The notes: generated from the letters alone by a model not told the origin. DNA of 64,000 nt from Streptomyces sp. NBC_01294 (GCF_035917235.1 NZ_CP108423.1:3165001-3229000); one strand, 5' to 3'; positions 1 to 11,469 are shown, counted from the first letter of the stretch. Translations and numbers: made by a program.

Positions 1-1
1 C

Positions 2-361
2 GTCAAGATCCGCGCCTCGCAGGTCAACCACTGCGCCTTCTGCATCGACATGCACACCAAGGACGCGATCGCCGCCGGTGAGAGCGTCGAGCGGATCGTG
101 CAGCTGGGCGCCTGGGAGGAGTCGCGGCACTTCTACACCGAGAAGGAGCTCGCCGCGATCGAGTTCACCGAGGCCGTCACCGTTCTGACCGACGGTTTCG
201 TGCCCGACGAGGTGTTCGAGAAGGTCTCGAAGCACTTCGAGGAGCGCGAGCTGGCCCAGCTCCTCGCCGTCATCGCGACGATCAACGTCTGGAACCGCAT
301 CGGCGTCGCCACCCGCATGGTGCCGGGCCACTACACCCCCGGCATGTACAACAAGGCCTGA
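2..361 (+). CDS. Carboxymuconolactone decarboxylase / AhpD-like protein, 5' truncated by the window edge
   Basis: The open frame enters from the left edge, so the start is missing and 119 residues are visible. Near its beginning it reads VNHCAFCIDMHTKDA, the Cys-x-x-Cys plus downstream His pattern of the AhpD/CMD fold, where the cysteines act in peroxide or disulfide chemistry. The rest is helical and ends at a TGA. Family members are small cytoplasmic proteins often linked to oxidative defence or aromatic catabolism; nothing here tells which. A terminator-like hairpin follows 18 bases downstream and separates it from the convergent mdh. Confidence 0.85.
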   Translation, partial: VKIRASQVNHCAFCIDMHTKDAIAAGESVERIVQLGAWEESRHFYTEKELAAIEFTEAVTVLTDGFVPDEVFEKVSKHFEERELAQLLAVIATINVWNRIGVATRMVPGHYTPGMYNKA

Positions 362-378
362 CCAGGGCATCGATCATG

Positions 379-416
379 CCGAAAGGCCCCGGCGCGCACT
401 GCGCCGAGGCCTTCGG
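379..416. terminator. Hairpin between convergent genes
   Basis: The arms CCGAAAGGCCCCGGCGC and GCGCCGAGGCCTTCGG pair around a short loop with two mismatches. It lies between the 3' ends of the AhpD-like gene and mdh and could serve both strands. No strong U-tract is present, as is usual in streptomycetes. Confidence 0.65.
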
Positions 417-424
417 GGAAAGCG

Positions 425-1564
<1,140 letters not shown>

Positions 1565-1801
1565 CTAATCCCCGGGTCCCTGTGGTGCATGGCACACGGA
1601 CCCCGTCGTTCCAGGGCAAGGCCGGTTCCAGGGACCTCAATTCGACGAGGAGGAGCCGGCCCGTTCGGTGGCCCTCGACCGCCGTGACGTACACGTGCGC
1701 CGCGTGCGCCGCGCGCGCCCCGGGCCCGGGGCGGACATTGGCCGTGCCGGTCCGGGCGGGCACGGAGACCCGGCCGGCCATCACGGCGACCCCTGCGGTC
1801 C

Positions 1802-2323
1802 TCACCGCACGGTGAAGCGGACCGCGCTCTCCATGAACGGGATCTCCAGCCACGGGCCGGGCTCCATGACCAGCGCCAGCAGCGTGATCGCCACGCCCAG
1901 CAGCCCGTACGTGATCATGTCTGTGAAGCGGGAGCGCACCGCGAGCATGCCCACCGAGGGCAGCACGCGCCGCAGTACCGACGCGGCGATCAGGGCGACG
2001 CCGATGATCAGGCAGCCGACCCTGGGCTGCCCCAGGGCCGTGACCAGCAGCCCGACCGCGGTCGCGGTGAGCACGCTGAGCATCGGCCACTGGCGGGCGG
2101 ATGTCGACACGGCCCCCGGGACGGCCCGGCCGCTGCCCTCGGGGCGGGCGGTGTCCCGGGTGACGGGCGGGAAGCGGCGCGACCTGGACGCCTCGGACCC
2201 GGCCGCGCCGGGCGCGAGGGGCACCGCGGGCGTGACGGGCAGACCGGGCGGCGTGACGGGTGTGCCGTTCGCCTTGGTCCCGCCGTTGTCGGCCGCGTGC
2301 TCGGCGTCCGGTTCAGCCTTCAC
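1802..2323 (-). CDS. DUF3017 family membrane protein
   Basis: A 173-residue protein of unknown function. The first 75 residues are a Pro/Gly/Ala-rich, probably cytoplasmic tail. Three hydrophobic helices follow (roughly 80-98, 102-118 and 138-153), separated by short basic loops, as in the actinobacterial DUF3017 family. Its ATG lies inside the end of folD (11-base overlap), so the two are translationally coupled and probably form one transcript. The link to folD is conserved in streptomycetes as I recall it, but no role in folate metabolism is known. Confidence 0.8.
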   Translation of the reverse strand: MKAEPDAEHAADNGGTKANGTPVTPPGLPVTPAVPLAPGAAGSEASRSRRFPPVTRDTARPEGSGRAVPGAVSTSARQWPMLSVLTATAVGLLVTALGQPRVGCLIIGVALIAASVLRRVLPSVGMLAVRSRFTDMITYGLLGVAITLLALVMEPGPWLEIPFMESAVRFTVR

Positions 2324-3173
2324 TGGTGGTCCGTTCCGCCGCCTCGACGACGTTGACGAGCAGCTGTGCCCGGGTCATCGGGCCGACCCCACCCGGGTTC
2401 GGGGAGATCCAGTCGGCCACCTCGGCGACACCGGGGTGCACGTCGCCGACGATCTTCCCGCTCTCGTCGCGGCTGACGCCCACGTCGAGCACGGCCGCGC
2501 CGCGCTTCACGTCCTCCGGCTTGACCAGGTGCGGGACGCCCGCCGCCGCGACGATGATGTCGGCCTGGCGCAGCAGCCCGGAGAGGTCGCGCGTACCGGT
2601 GTGGCAGAGCGTCACCGTGGCGTTCTCGGACTTCCGGGTCAGCAGCAGGCCGATGGAGCGCCCGACGGTGATCCCGCGGCCGAGGACGACGACGTGCGCG
2701 CCGTTGAGCCCCACGCCGTGGTGGCGCAGCAGCTCGACGATCCCGTACGGGGTGCAGGGCAGCGGGCCCGGCTCGTTCAGCACCAGCCGGCCCAGCGACA
2801 TGGGGTGCAGGCCGTCGGCGTCCTTGAGCGGGTCCATCAGCTCCAGGACGCGGTTGGTGTCGATGCCCTTGGGGAGCGGGAGTTGGACGATGTAGCCCGT
2901 GCACTCCGGGTTGGCGTTGAGTTCGCGGACGACCGCCTCGATGTCCTCCTGGGAGGCCGTCGCGGGCAGTTCGCGCTGGATGGAGGCGATGCCGACCTCG
3001 GCGCAGTCCTTGTGCTTGCCGTTGACGTACCACCGGCTGCCCGGATCGTCACCGACCAGCAGGGTGCCGAGGCCGGGCGTGATGCCCCGGGCCTTCAGGG
3101 CCGCCACGCGGACGGTCAGTTCGGACTTGATCGCGGCTGCGGTGGCCTTGCCATCGAGAATCTGGGCGGTCAT
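2313..3173 (-). CDS. folD: Bifunctional methylenetetrahydrofolate dehydrogenase / methenyltetrahydrofolate cyclohydrolase
   Basis: A 286-residue cytoplasmic enzyme that converts 5,10-methylene-THF through methenyl-THF to 10-formyl-THF with NADP. The active-site stretch [13 protein letters not shown] (residues 49-61) includes the conserved lysines. The substrate segment QLPLPKGID, the PCTPYGI motif and the NADP-binding GRGITVGRS all follow in the usual order. Length matches the family. Its product is the formyl donor for PurN and PurH, both encoded nearby on the same strand. The ATG at 3173 is the only sensible start. It overlaps the downstream DUF3017 gene. Confidence 0.97.
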   Translation of the reverse strand: MTAQILDGKATAAAIKSELTVRVAALKARGITPGLGTLLVGDDPGSRWYVNGKHKDCAEVGIASIQRELPATASQEDIEAVVRELNANPECTGYIVQLPLPKGIDTNRVLELMDPLKDADGLHPMSLGRLVLNEPGPLPCTPYGIVELLRHHGVGLNGAHVVVLGRGITVGRSIGLLLTRKSENATVTLCHTGTRDLSGLLRQADIIVAAAGVPHLVKPEDVKRGAAVLDVGVSRDESGKIVGDVHPGVAEVADWISPNPGGVGPMTRAQLLVNVVEAAERTTSEG

Positions 3174-3242
3174 GCCCCCATTCTCCCGGATGAGGTGGCC
3201 CCTGTTCCAGTCAAGGCGCTCACAGGTGTACAGGGTTCATTG

Positions 3243-3259
3243 CACTTGCACAACAAGTG
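3243..3259. promoter_or_regulatory. Inverted repeat in the folD / membrane-protein divergent region
   Basis: CACTTG-CACAA-CAAGTG is a perfect 6+5+6 inverted repeat, about 70 bases upstream of folD and 160 bases upstream of the plus-strand gene. It is a possible regulator site. No cognate factor can be named. Confidence 0.35.
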
Positions 3260-3418
3260 ACCGGCCGTAGCGGCAACCGGCTGGACAATCCCGTGCCCGC
3301 CGGACCACGATGAAAGGACTGAGTGCCGCGGGCAGTGCCGGGGGGCGGACCGCACCGTGCAGGATTCCTCCGCGCTCATGCCGTGCGTCCCCGCACTTCC
3401 ACGGAGGAACACCCCAAG

Positions 3419-4084
3419 ATGAGTTTCGGCGAACCGCACAATCCGTACGGACAGCAGCCGCCCCAGGCCCCGCAGGGCCAGCCCGGCTACGGCTACCCGC
3501 AGCAGGCACCCCAGGGCGTCCCGCCGCAGGGCGGCTACGCCTACCCGCAGCAGACCCCGCCGGCGTACCCGGGCGGACCGGGCGGGTACCCGGGCGCGCA
3601 GATGGAGATGCCGGGCGGTGTGAAGGCGGCCCGCGTCATCCTCTTCATCCTGGGCGGCCTGCAGGTCGTGGGCGCGGTCCTCGTACTCGTCGGCGGCGCG
3701 CTGTTCGCCGCCGCGTTCTCGGAGTCCAGCGACTCGTACGGCAGCAGCGAGGCGGACGACGCACTCGCACTCGGGGGCGCCTTCCTCTTCGTCATCACCG
3801 CCGTGTCCCTGGCCTTCGCCCTGTGGGCCATCCTTACGGGCGCCAAGCTCGGCAAGGGCCGCGGCGGCGTCCGCGCCTCCGGCATTGTCTACGGCTCGCT
3901 GCTCGCCCTCTTCAGCGGCCTGGGCCTGCTCGTCAACCTGGTCGCGCTGGGTGCCAGCTCGCAGACGGCGGTCGGCGGCGTCTTCGTCTCCCTGCTGCTC
4001 AACGTGGTCATGGTCGGACTCGGCGTCTGGATCATCGTGGGCCTCGCCAAGGCCGGCGACTACTTCCGGCGCCCCCAGTACTGA
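3419..4084 (+). CDS. Integral membrane protein with Pro/Gln/Tyr-rich N-terminus
   Basis: A 221-residue protein of unknown function. The first ~62 residues are low-complexity (PYGQQPPQAPQGQ, GYGYPQQ, YAYPQQTPPAYPGG), a tail type common on streptomycete membrane proteins. Four hydrophobic helices follow, covering about residues 66-88, 114-135, 146-172 and 180-208. The ATG at 3419 is preceded by GGAGGAAC, a good ribosome-binding site; upstream ATGs in frame lack one. It stands alone and ends 17 bases before a strong bidirectional terminator. Function not recognised. Confidence 0.8.
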   Translation: MSFGEPHNPYGQQPPQAPQGQPGYGYPQQAPQGVPPQGGYAYPQQTPPAYPGGPGGYPGAQMEMPGGVKAARVILFILGGLQVVGAVLVLVGGALFAAAFSESSDSYGSSEADDALALGGAFLFVITAVSLAFALWAILTGAKLGKGRGGVRASGIVYGSLLALFSGLGLLVNLVALGASSQTAVGGVFVSLLLNVVMVGLGVWIIVGLAKAGDYFRRPQY

Positions 4085-4100
4085 ACCCGTCCGTAGGCAC

Positions 4101-4145
4101 ACGGCGAAGGCCGCGACCCGCAGTGCGGGTCGCGGCCTTCGCCGT
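4101..4145. terminator. Perfect 21-bp hairpin, bidirectional
   Basis: The two arms (4101-4121 and 4125-4145) are fully complementary around the loop AGT, beginning ACGGCGAAGGCCGCG. It lies between the convergent 3' ends of the membrane-protein gene and purH. Confidence 0.9.
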
Positions 4146-4162
4146 GTCGGGGGGAGCCGGAC

Positions 4163-5767
4163 TCAGTGGAAGAAGTGCCGGGTCCCGGTGAAGTACATCG
4201 TCACGCCGGCCTTCTGCGCGGCCTCGACGACCTGCTCGTCGCGGACCGAACCGCCCGGCTGGACCACGGCCTTGATGCCGGCGGCCGTCAGGATCTCCAG
4301 CCCGTCCGGGAAGGGGAAGAAGGCGTCGGACGCGGCGTACGCGCCCTGCGCGCGCTCGGCGCCCGCCCGCTCGACGGCGAGCTTCGCCGAGTCGACGCGG
4401 TTGACCTGCCCCATGCCGACGCCGACCGAGGCGCCGTCCTTGGCGAGCAGGATCGCGTTGGACTTGACGGCCCGGCAGGCCTTCCACGCGAAGGCGAGCT
4501 CGGCGAGCTCGGCCTCGGACAGGGCGTCGCCGGTGGCGAGGGTCCAGTTGGCCGGGTCGTCGCCCGCGGCCTGGAAGAGGTCGCTCTGCTGGAGCAGCGC
4601 ACCGCCGCTGACGGGCTTGAGGTCACCCGGCTGGTGCGGGGTGCCGTCCACCTTCAGGACCCGGATGTTCTTCTTCTTGGCCAGGATCTCGACCGCGCCG
4701 TCCTCGTAGGCGGGGGCGGCGATGACCTCGGTGAAGATCTCCGCGACCTGCTCGGCGAGCTCGACGGTCACCGGGCGGTTGACGGCGATGACGCCGCCGA
4801 AGGCCGACAGCGGGTCGCAGGCGTGCGCCTTGCGGTGCGCGGCGGCGACGTCCGCGCCGACGGCGATGCCGCACGGGTTGGCGTGCTTGATGATCGCGAC
4901 GCAGGGCTCTTCGTGGTCGTAGGCGGCGCGGCGCGCGGCCTCGGTGTCCACGTAGTTGTTGAAGGACATCTCCTTGCCGTGCAGCTGCTCGGCGTTGGCG
5001 ATCCCTCCGGGCTGCCCGTCCGTGTAGAGGGCGGCGGCCTGGTGCGGGTTCTCGCCGTAGCGGAGGGTGGACTTGCGCTCCCACGCGCCGGCGAGGAACT
5101 CGGGCAGCGCGCCCTCGGTGCCTTCGGGCGCTTCCGGGGCGTACGCGTTCGTGAACCAGGAGGCGACGGCCACGTCGTAGGCGGCGGTGTGCTGGAAGGC
5201 CTCGGCCGCCAGCCGCTTGCGGGCGGTGAGGTCGAAGCCGCCGCCCTGAACCGCGGCGAGGACGTCGGCGTAGCGCCCGGGGCTGGTGACGACGGCGACC
5301 GACGGGTGGTTCTTGGCGGCGGCGCGGACCATCGACGGACCGCCGATGTCGATCTGCTCGACGCACTCGTCGGGGGTGGCACCCGACTGGACGGTGGCCA
5401 GGAAGGGGTACAGGTTGACGACCACGAGGTCGAAGGGCTCGACGCCCAGCTCGGCGAGCTGGTTGCGGTGGTCCTCCAGGCGCAGGTCGGCGAGGATGCC
5501 GGCGTGCACGCGCGGGTGCAGGGTCTTGACCCGGCCGTCCAGGCACTCGGGGAAGCCGGTCAGCTCCTCGACCTTGGTGACGGGCACCCCGGCAGCGGCG
5601 ATCTTCGAGGCGGTGGAGCCGGTGGAGACGAGCGCGACGCCCGCCTCGTGCAGGCCGCGGGCCAGCTCTTCCAGTCCCGTCTTGTCGTAGACGCTGATGA
5701 GCGCACGCCGGATCGGCCGCTGGTTCGTGGTCGGGTCGTTGCTCGCTGCGATGTCTGCGGCGGTCAC
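4163..5767 (-). CDS. purH: Bifunctional AICAR formyltransferase / IMP cyclohydrolase
   Basis: A 534-residue enzyme catalysing the last two steps of IMP synthesis. The N-terminal MGS-like cyclohydrolase domain starts at [14 protein letters not shown] (about residue 21) and holds [14 protein letters not shown] at 78-90. The C-terminal formyltransferase domain contains KHANPCG near residue 290, with the conserved Lys and His. Length is normal. The start is a GTG at 5767 that overlaps the purN stop codon (GTGA), so the pair is translationally coupled. It uses 10-formyl-THF, the product of the nearby folD. Confidence 0.97.
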   Translation of the reverse strand: MTAADIAASNDPTTNQRPIRRALISVYDKTGLEELARGLHEAGVALVSTGSTASKIAAAGVPVTKVEELTGFPECLDGRVKTLHPRVHAGILADLRLEDHRNQLAELGVEPFDLVVVNLYPFLATVQSGATPDECVEQIDIGGPSMVRAAAKNHPSVAVVTSPGRYADVLAAVQGGGFDLTARKRLAAEAFQHTAAYDVAVASWFTNAYAPEAPEGTEGALPEFLAGAWERKSTLRYGENPHQAAALYTDGQPGGIANAEQLHGKEMSFNNYVDTEAARRAAYDHEEPCVAIIKHANPCGIAVGADVAAAHRKAHACDPLSAFGGVIAVNRPVTVELAEQVAEIFTEVIAAPAYEDGAVEILAKKKNIRVLKVDGTPHQPGDLKPVSGGALLQQSDLFQAAGDDPANWTLATGDALSEAELAELAFAWKACRAVKSNAILLAKDGASVGVGMGQVNRVDSAKLAVERAGAERAQGAYAASDAFFPFPDGLEILTAAGIKAVVQPGGSVRDEQVVEAAQKAGVTMYFTGTRHFFH

Positions 5768-6387
5768 TGGATTGTTACCTTTCGTCCCTCAATGCGGTAG
5801 CCGTGCCGGGCCAGGCGCCCCACGACATCGACGAGCAGCTGGCGCTCGACTTCCTTGATGCGCTCATGGAGAGCGGCTTCGTCGTCCTCGTCCCTGACCT
5901 CGACCACACCCTGGGCGATGATCGGACCGGTGTCCACGCCGCTGTCCACGAAGTGGACCGTGCAGCCGGTGACCTTCGCGCCGTAGGCGAGCGCGTCCCG
6001 TACGCCGTGCGCGCCCGGGAAGGCGGGGAGGAGGGCGGGATGGGTGTTGATGAACCGGCCGCCGAAACGGTCGATGAACGCCTTGCCCACGATCTTCATG
6101 AATCCGGCGGACACGACGAGGTCCGGCGCGTGGGCATCGGTCGCCTCGGTGAGCGCCGTGTCCCACTCCGCGCGGCTCCCGTAGCCCTTGACCGGGCAGA
6201 CGAAGGTGGGGATCCCGGCCTTCTCCGCCCGCTCCAGGCCGGCGATGTTCTCTCGGTCGGCCCCCACGGCGACGACTTCGGCGCCGAAGCCCTCGGATCC
6301 GCCGGGGTGGGCGTCGATGGCATCGAGCAGGGCCTGGAGGTTGGTGCCGGAACCGGAGACCAGCACGACCAGGCGGGAGGCGGCCAT
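5764..6387 (-). CDS. purN: Phosphoribosylglycinamide formyltransferase
   Basis: A 207-residue GAR transformylase, which adds the first formyl group in purine synthesis using 10-formyl-THF. It shows the phosphate-binding GSGTNL at 12-17, [15 protein letters not shown] with the catalytic Asn and His, and DSGVDTGP with the catalytic Asp. I chose the ATG at 6387, which gives [16 protein letters not shown] after GAAAGGG; the longer frame adds 16 residues not seen in the family. It overlaps purH by 4 bases. The minus-strand neighbour upstream, the PerM-like gene, keeps the order perM-purN-purH seen in mycobacteria, apart from one inserted plus-strand gene. Confidence 0.96.
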   Translation of the reverse strand: MAASRLVVLVSGSGTNLQALLDAIDAHPGGSEGFGAEVVAVGADRENIAGLERAEKAGIPTFVCPVKGYGSRAEWDTALTEATDAHAPDLVVSAGFMKIVGKAFIDRFGGRFINTHPALLPAFPGAHGVRDALAYGAKVTGCTVHFVDSGVDTGPIIAQGVVEVRDEDDEAALHERIKEVERQLLVDVVGRLARHGYRIEGRKVTIQ

Positions 6388-6422
6388 GGGAGGCCCTTTC
6401 TCGCGGATTTGCGGTGTTCGTC

Positions 6423-6440
6423 TTTGTGTGGTCATACAAA
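6423..6440. promoter_or_regulatory. Inverted repeat upstream of purN
   Basis: TTTGTGTGGTCATACAAA has 8-base arms with one G/T mismatch and a 2-base centre, about 35 bases upstream of the purN start. This stretch is AT-rich against its surroundings, so it may be an operator overlapping the purN promoter. The regulator is unknown. Confidence 0.4.
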
Positions 6441-6630
6441 ACTTCGGGGTACCGATATACGGGGAACCCTACGAAGCCACCGACCGCCTGCAACGATACC
6501 GGCACACCGGACGGCCCCCGAGGGACGGGGGGACGGGCGGGCGGTAGCGTCTGGCGTACAAGCCGCAAACTGGCCTCACCTCGCCACGACGTCCTCGGAC
6601 GTCCATGACACAGGGGAAGAAACACACCCG

Positions 6631-7224
6631 ATGCCGGACCGCCGTCAGCCCGACTCCCCCACCGACGACAACCCCTTCGCGGCTCCCCCGGAAGGCCGGC
6701 CCGACCAGCCGTGGCAGCCGCGCAGCGGTGGTGACGGCGGTAAAGAGGACGGCCCGAAGGACGGGGACGGCCGGCGGGGGCCCACGCGCTGGGACCCGAC
6801 GGACCCGATCCAGCGCCGCGCCCGCTACGCGCTGCTGGCCGGCATGTGGGGCTTCTTCTTCGGGATCTTCGGGATCCCGTCGGTCGGCCTGCTGCTCGGG
6901 GCGCTCGCCCTGTACTGGGGAATCAGCGCCCTGCGCGGCAAGCCGGCCACGGCGGCCGCCTCGACCACCCCGGACGCTCCGGCCGCCCCGGGCGGTCTGG
7001 CGGCCCTGGGCCCCGCGGCCCGCCCCCAGCGCACGGCGGCGGTGAGCGGCCTGGTCACGGCCTCGCTGGCGATCCTGCTCGCGATGAGCTCGTACGCCCT
7101 GCAGCTCGCCTACAAGGACTTCTACGTCTGCCGCGACGACGCCCTCACGCAGTCGGCGGAACTCCAGTGCAACACCCTCCTCCCGAACAACTTCGTAGGC
7201 GACATCCTGAAGGTCCGCCAGTAG
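6631..7224 (+). CDS. Small membrane protein, DUF4190-like
   Basis: A 197-residue protein. About 65 residues of hydrophilic, Asp/Pro/Gly-rich N-terminus are followed by a helix pair around 70-100 (GFFFGIFGIPSVGLLLGALALYWG), an Ala/Pro linker, and another helix at about 137-160. The tail after the last helix has two cysteines. The helix pair followed by a further helix resembles the DUF4190 type of actinobacterial membrane proteins. The start at 6631 has GGGGAAG 12 bases upstream. It lies alone between divergent purN and a block of dispersed repeats. Function unknown. Confidence 0.75.
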   Translation: MPDRRQPDSPTDDNPFAAPPEGRPDQPWQPRSGGDGGKEDGPKDGDGRRGPTRWDPTDPIQRRARYALLAGMWGFFFGIFGIPSVGLLLGALALYWGISALRGKPATAAASTTPDAPAAPGGLAALGPAARPQRTAAVSGLVTASLAILLAMSSYALQLAYKDFYVCRDDALTQSAELQCNTLLPNNFVGDILKVRQ

Positions 7225-7240
7225 CCCGGCCAGGCACATC

Positions 7241-7388
7241 CAGCCCCGCCGGCGTTTGAGGCGCGGGGTCCGGGGCGGAGCCCCGATCCTTCAGCCCCGC
7301 CGGCGTTTGAGGCGCGGGGTCCGGGGCGGAGCCCCGCTCTTTCAGCCCCGCCGGCGATTGAGGCGCGGGGTCCGGGGCGGAGCCCCGG
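7241..7388 (+). repeat. Three tandem copies of a dispersed streptomycete intergenic repeat
   Basis: Units of about 51 bases start at 7241, 7292 and 7343. Each begins CAGCCCCGCCGGCGTTTGAG (third copy GCGATTGAG) and continues through GCGCGGGGTCCGGGGCGGAG. GGGGTCCGGGGCGGAGCCCCG can fold on itself. Related copies occur at 14266, 21237 (inverted) and 58525. All lie between genes, here between convergent ends. Confidence 0.9.
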
Positions 7389-7419
7389 CAGCGGAGCCGC
7401 GCCCGCAGACGCACACGGC

Positions 7420-9081
7420 CTAGACGGGCGGCCTCCGCCGGGCCAACACCCGCGCCCCGACCACGGGCGGAGCCAACGCCGGCGCCTCGGCCGCCTTCGC
7501 CGAGATCAGGATCGGCCGCAGATCCAGCCCGAGCCCCGACACGACGGTCACAGGCCGATGCCCCCGCCCGGCCGGAGCCTCCGCCACCGACTCCGGCACC
7601 GGCTCCGCCACCACCTCCGGCCCCCGCTCAGGCACCGGCTCAGGCACCGGCTCAGGCACCAGCTCAGGCACCAGCTCAGGCACCGCCACCCGCTCCGCCC
7701 CCGAAATATCCGGGATCAGCGTGCCCGCCACCCTCCGCATCGCCGCCCACCGAACCTCCCGCACCCCACTGTCGTGCCAGCCGTCGTCCACCGGATCGTC
7801 CACACCCAGGCCGGCCGGGGCGGCCGGCCCCTTCGCCGGCCGGTAGCGCCACGCATGCACCGCCACCGCGACCGGCACGGCCAGCGCCAGCGTCCACGCG
7901 AAGGCCGCCGCTCCGGTCTGCCACCACACCGGCCCGAACTCCGCCAGCCTCCGCGAGCCCAGCGGCCCCGCGGAGGCCGCCGCCAGCCCGGTCATCGCCA
8001 CGCCGCACACCAGCGCGCCCAGGGCCGCCGTGAGCGCGGTCTCCCCGTACGACACCTCGCGCGCCCGGCGTACCGCGAACCAGCCCACCGCCAGCCCGGC
8101 GACCACCGGCACGCCGGCGACCGCCCAGGTCAGCGGGGTCCCGGCCCCCTCGGGCGGGAGCGCCGCCAGCAGCGGGAAGCGGGGCAGTCCGGGCGCGCCC
8201 GCGAAGCCGAGCGGGGTGGCCGTCACGTCGGCGCCGACGGCGAAGCCGGGTCCGAGGGCGTAGGCCGCCCCCCAGACCATGGCGTTGGGGATCAGCGTGA
8301 GCGCGAGCAGCAGGACCGCGAACCGGCCCGACCACACCCCGGTCAGCGACAGGAACGAGGCCTGGGCCTCCGCACCGTGCCACGCCAGCGACGCGCCGAC
8401 GAGCAGCGCGCCACCGCCGAGGAGCACCAGGGCCCCGCCCGCCCCGGCTCGCAGCGCCAGCGCGTACCGAGGGCGCGCGACCGCCCTGCGCACGCCCCCC
8501 GGCAGCCAGGACGGCAGCGGTCCGAGCGGACGCCCCCTGGCCTCCCACACCCCGCCGGCGGCAGCGAGCACGGCGACCAGCGGGATGTGCCAGGCCGCGC
8601 TGATCGGGTCGGCCGGCATGGGCCCGCCCGCGGCGTACACCGTGGCGAGGGCCCCGACGGCGAGGTATCCGCACAGCACGGCGGAGAACACGGCGCCGGC
8701 CGGCAGCACCCCCTCGTCCTCCTCGGAGGCGCCCCCCAGCCGCGCGGCCCGCCGCACGAGCAGCACGGGCAGCGCAATCAGGAGCAGGGGCGTCACACCA
8801 ACGGGTGCGGGGACGCCGGACAGGGTCTCGTACCGCACCAGCTCCGTCCCGTGGGCGAGCAGCCACAGCCCGGCGGCGAGGTGGAGCGCCCCGCCGGGGC
8901 CGCTGTCGGGGTAGGGGGAGCTGATCCACAGCACGATGACGAGCACGGCGAGGAAGCCGAGCCCGAGTCCGGCCGCCACGGCGCCGCCCACCACGCATGC
9001 GGCGGCGGCCGGCGAACGGCGGCGCACGCCGGTTCGCGGGGCCGCCGGCAACGAGGTCCCGCGTTCGGTCACTTGGGTCAC
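7420..9081 (-). CDS. perM: PerM / DUF6350 family multi-spanning membrane protein
   Basis: A 553-residue protein with about ten hydrophobic helices between residues ~25 and ~400 and an acidic, Pro/Val/Glu-rich cytoplasmic tail with repeated PEPVPE units near 500. The family corresponds to DUF6350. I recall the mycobacterial member PerM, encoded beside purN-purH and close to sucCD, as a membrane protein supporting cell division; the same neighbourhood here supports the call. I chose the GTG at 9081, preceded by GGCGGGG; the longer frame runs into upstream DNA without family character. The assignment is from topology and synteny, so the exact role is inference. Confidence 0.7.
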   Translation of the reverse strand: MTQVTERGTSLPAAPRTGVRRRSPAAAACVVGGAVAAGLGLGFLAVLVIVLWISSPYPDSGPGGALHLAAGLWLLAHGTELVRYETLSGVPAPVGVTPLLLIALPVLLVRRAARLGGASEEDEGVLPAGAVFSAVLCGYLAVGALATVYAAGGPMPADPISAAWHIPLVAVLAAAGGVWEARGRPLGPLPSWLPGGVRRAVARPRYALALRAGAGGALVLLGGGALLVGASLAWHGAEAQASFLSLTGVWSGRFAVLLLALTLIPNAMVWGAAYALGPGFAVGADVTATPLGFAGAPGLPRFPLLAALPPEGAGTPLTWAVAGVPVVAGLAVGWFAVRRAREVSYGETALTAALGALVCGVAMTGLAAASAGPLGSRRLAEFGPVWWQTGAAAFAWTLALAVPVAVAVHAWRYRPAKGPAAPAGLGVDDPVDDGWHDSGVREVRWAAMRRVAGTLIPDISGAERVAVPELVPELVPEPVPEPVPERGPEVVAEPVPESVAEAPAGRGHRPVTVVSGLGLDLRPILISAKAAEAPALAPPVVGARVLARRRPPV

Positions 9082-9200
9082 CCCGCCATGGTGCCAACGA
9101 CACGCGCTATGGGCGGGTAACAGGCGAATGTCCGTGGTGTCGCCCAATATACGTTTATGTACTTTTTCGCCCAGGACTGTCGGGTCGCGGGGAGTGTGGC

Positions 9201-10472
9201 ATGACACGAAGCGTCGAAGGCCTGCCCGCCCCGAACGAGCGCCGCAGACTGCGCGAAGCAGCGGAGCTGACGCACGATGAGGTCGCGGCGGCGGTGGGCG
9301 TCACCGCGAACACGGTCCGGTCCTGGGAATCTGGCCGCACGGCTCCGCGCGGCCGCAAGCGCGAGGCGTACACGAAGTTCCTGGCCGGCCTCCCGGCCCT
9401 GCCGGACGCCCTCGAGGCGGAGGCCGAGGCAGCGGACCCGGTAGCGGTCGCCGCAGGCGCCCCGGTGCTCGTGGCGGTCACGGCCGGAGCCGAAGGCTGC
9501 GGTACGGGGACCCCGGAGGCGTCCGCGGCACCGGCGGCCGGGACCGGAACCGGAACCACCGCCGAGCCCGCCGCCGAGCCCCCCGCAGAGGCACCGGCAG
9601 AGGCACCGGCAGGGGCGTCGGCAGGGGCACCCGCAGAGGCACCCGCAGAGGCGCTGGCAGGGGGCCCCGCCGAGTCCTTCGACGCCCTCTACGCCCACGC
9701 CGCCACCGACCTCGCCCGGCAGACCTACCTGCTCACCGGCCGCCGGAACCTGGCCCTGGAGGCCGTGGAGCGGGCGTTCACCCAGGCCTGGGGCCGCTGG
9801 CCCGAGGTGGCCTCCGACCCGGACCCGGTGGGCTGGGTGCGCGCGGCCGCGTACGAGTACGCCCTCTCCCCCTGGCACCGGTTCCGGCGCGCCCACCGCC
9901 ACGCCGACCGGCCCCCCGCCGAGCCCGCCGACCGGATCCTGCTCGACGCCCTGCTCGCGCTGCCCGCCGCCCACCGCCGTACCGTCCTGCTCTACGACGG
10001 CGTCGGCCTCGACCTCCCCGACACCGCGGCCGAGACCGAGGCCAGCACCCCCACCGCCGGCCTCCGCCTCCTGCACGCGCACAGCGACCTCGCCGACCGG
10101 GTCCCCGAACTGGCCGACGTACCGCCCGAGAACCAGTCCGCGGTGCTGCGCGCACTGCTGGCCGCACTGCGGCCGGCCGTCGCGCTCGACCCGCGTCCGG
10201 CGGCGGCCGTCCGCGGCGGCGGCGAGTGGCGCACCCGGCTGCTGACCCGCGCGACCCTCGGGCTGACCGCGGTGATCGCCGCCTCGACCGCCTACACGGC
10301 CGCGACCGCGCCCCGGCAGTACGAGCCCGTGGAGGCGCCCGGGCAGAGCGTCTCCGGCGTGCCCCCTCTGAGCGGCCCCCAACAGCCCACCGACCGGAGC
10401 CGGCAGCTCCGCGACAAACTGCTGGCCGACCCGGACGCCGGGCCCGCCAGGATCAGCCCGAAGGCCGAATGA
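9201..10472 (+). CDS. Xre-type HTH fused to an ECF-sigma-like domain with a C-terminal membrane helix
   Basis: A 423-residue protein with four parts. (1) Residues ~10-55 form an Xre helix-turn-helix ([18 protein letters not shown], then [11 protein letters not shown]). (2) An Ala/Glu/Pro linker (~75-155) carries repeated EAPAEAPA. (3) Residues ~157-230 match ECF sigma region 2 ([45 protein letters not shown]), and ~255-300 resemble a decayed region 4 ([18 protein letters not shown]). (4) A hydrophobic helix lies at ~355-375, followed by a short tail. It is divergent from perM and convergent with sucD. Region 4 lacks a clear -35-recognition helix, so it may not be a working sigma factor. Function unknown. 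Confidence 0.75.
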   Translation: MTRSVEGLPAPNERRRLREAAELTHDEVAAAVGVTANTVRSWESGRTAPRGRKREAYTKFLAGLPALPDALEAEAEAADPVAVAAGAPVLVAVTAGAEGCGTGTPEASAAPAAGTGTGTTAEPAAEPPAEAPAEAPAGASAGAPAEAPAEALAGGPAESFDALYAHAATDLARQTYLLTGRRNLALEAVERAFTQAWGRWPEVASDPDPVGWVRAAAYEYALSPWHRFRRAHRHADRPPAEPADRILLDALLALPAAHRRTVLLYDGVGLDLPDTAAETEASTPTAGLRLLHAHSDLADRVPELADVPPENQSAVLRALLAALRPAVALDPRPAAAVRGGGEWRTRLLTRATLGLTAVIAASTAYTAATAPRQYEPVEAPGQSVSGVPPLSGPQQPTDRSRQLRDKLLADPDAGPARISPKAE

Positions 10473-10474
10473 GA

Positions 10475-10518
10475 ACGGGCGTGGCCCGCACCCCCCGAGG
10501 GGTGCGGGCCACGCCCGT
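10475..10518. terminator. Perfect 20-bp hairpin, bidirectional
   Basis: ACGGGCGTGGCCCGCACCCC pairs fully with 10499-10518 around the loop CCGA. It lies three bases after the HTH-sigma gene and 40 bases from the sucD stop. Confidence 0.9.
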
Positions 10519-10557
10519 ACATCCGTGCACGCGTACGGACATCCGTACGGCGACTGC

Positions 10558-11448
10558 TTACTGAGCGGCGTTCAGGATCTCGCGCGCCAGCTTCGCGGTC
10601 TCGGTCGGCGTCTTGCCGACCTTCACGCCGGCGGCCTCGAGGGCCTCCTTCTTCGCCTGAGCGGTACCGGAGGAACCGGAGACGATGGCACCCGCGTGGC
10701 CCATGGTCTTGCCCTCGGGGGCGGTGAAGCCCGCGACGTAGCCGACGACCGGCTTGGTGACGTTCTTCGCGATGAAGTCCGCCGCACGCTCCTCGGCGTC
10801 GCCGCCGATCTCGCCGATCATGACGATGAGCTCGGTCTCCGGGTCGGCCTCGAAGGCCTCCAGGGCGTCGATGTGCGTGGTGCCGATGACCGGGTCGCCA
10901 CCGATGCCGACGGCGGAGGTGAAGCCGATGTCGCGCAGCTCGTACATCATCTGGTAGGTCAGCGTGCCCGACTTGGACACGAGACCGATCTTGCCGGGCT
11001 TGGTGATGTCGCCCGGGATGATGCCGGCGTTGGACTGGCCGGGGGTGATCAGACCCGGGCAGTTCGGGCCGATGATCCGGGTCTTGTTGCCCTTGGCGGT
11101 CGCGTACGCCCAGAAGGCGGCGGAGTCGTGCACCGCGATGCCCTCGGTGATGACGACGGCCAGCGGGATCTCGGCGTCGATGGCCTCGACGACGGCGGCC
11201 TTGGCGAAGGCCGGCGGGACGAAGAGGACGGAGACGTTGGCGCCCGTCTTCTCCATCGCCTCGGCGACGGAGCCGAAGACCGGGACCTCGGTGCCGTCGA
11301 AGTCGACGGTGGTGCCGGCCTTGCGCGGGTTCACGCCGCCGACGATGTTGGTGCCGTCAGCCAGCATCAGCTTGGTGTGCTTCATGCCCGTGGCACCGGT
11401 CATGCCCTGGACGATGACCTTGCTGTCCTTGTTGAGGAAGATAGCCAT
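10558..11448 (-). CDS. sucD: Succinyl-CoA ligase (ADP-forming) alpha subunit
   Basis: A 296-residue subunit of the TCA enzyme that interconverts succinyl-CoA and succinate with formation of a nucleoside triphosphate. The CoA-binding N-terminus reads [16 protein letters not shown]. The C-terminal half contains [17 protein letters not shown], with the active-site His of the phosphohistidine loop. [11 protein letters not shown] and [10 protein letters not shown] are typical of the family. It lies 21 bases downstream of sucC in one operon. Confidence 0.98.
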   Translation of the reverse strand: MAIFLNKDSKVIVQGMTGATGMKHTKLMLADGTNIVGGVNPRKAGTTVDFDGTEVPVFGSVAEAMEKTGANVSVLFVPPAFAKAAVVEAIDAEIPLAVVITEGIAVHDSAAFWAYATAKGNKTRIIGPNCPGLITPGQSNAGIIPGDITKPGKIGLVSKSGTLTYQMMYELRDIGFTSAVGIGGDPVIGTTHIDALEAFEADPETELIVMIGEIGGDAEERAADFIAKNVTKPVVGYVAGFTAPEGKTMGHAGAIVSGSSGTAQAKKEALEAAGVKVGKTPTETAKLAREILNAAQ

Positions 11449-11469
11449 GTGAGTCTGTGACCTCTGCCC

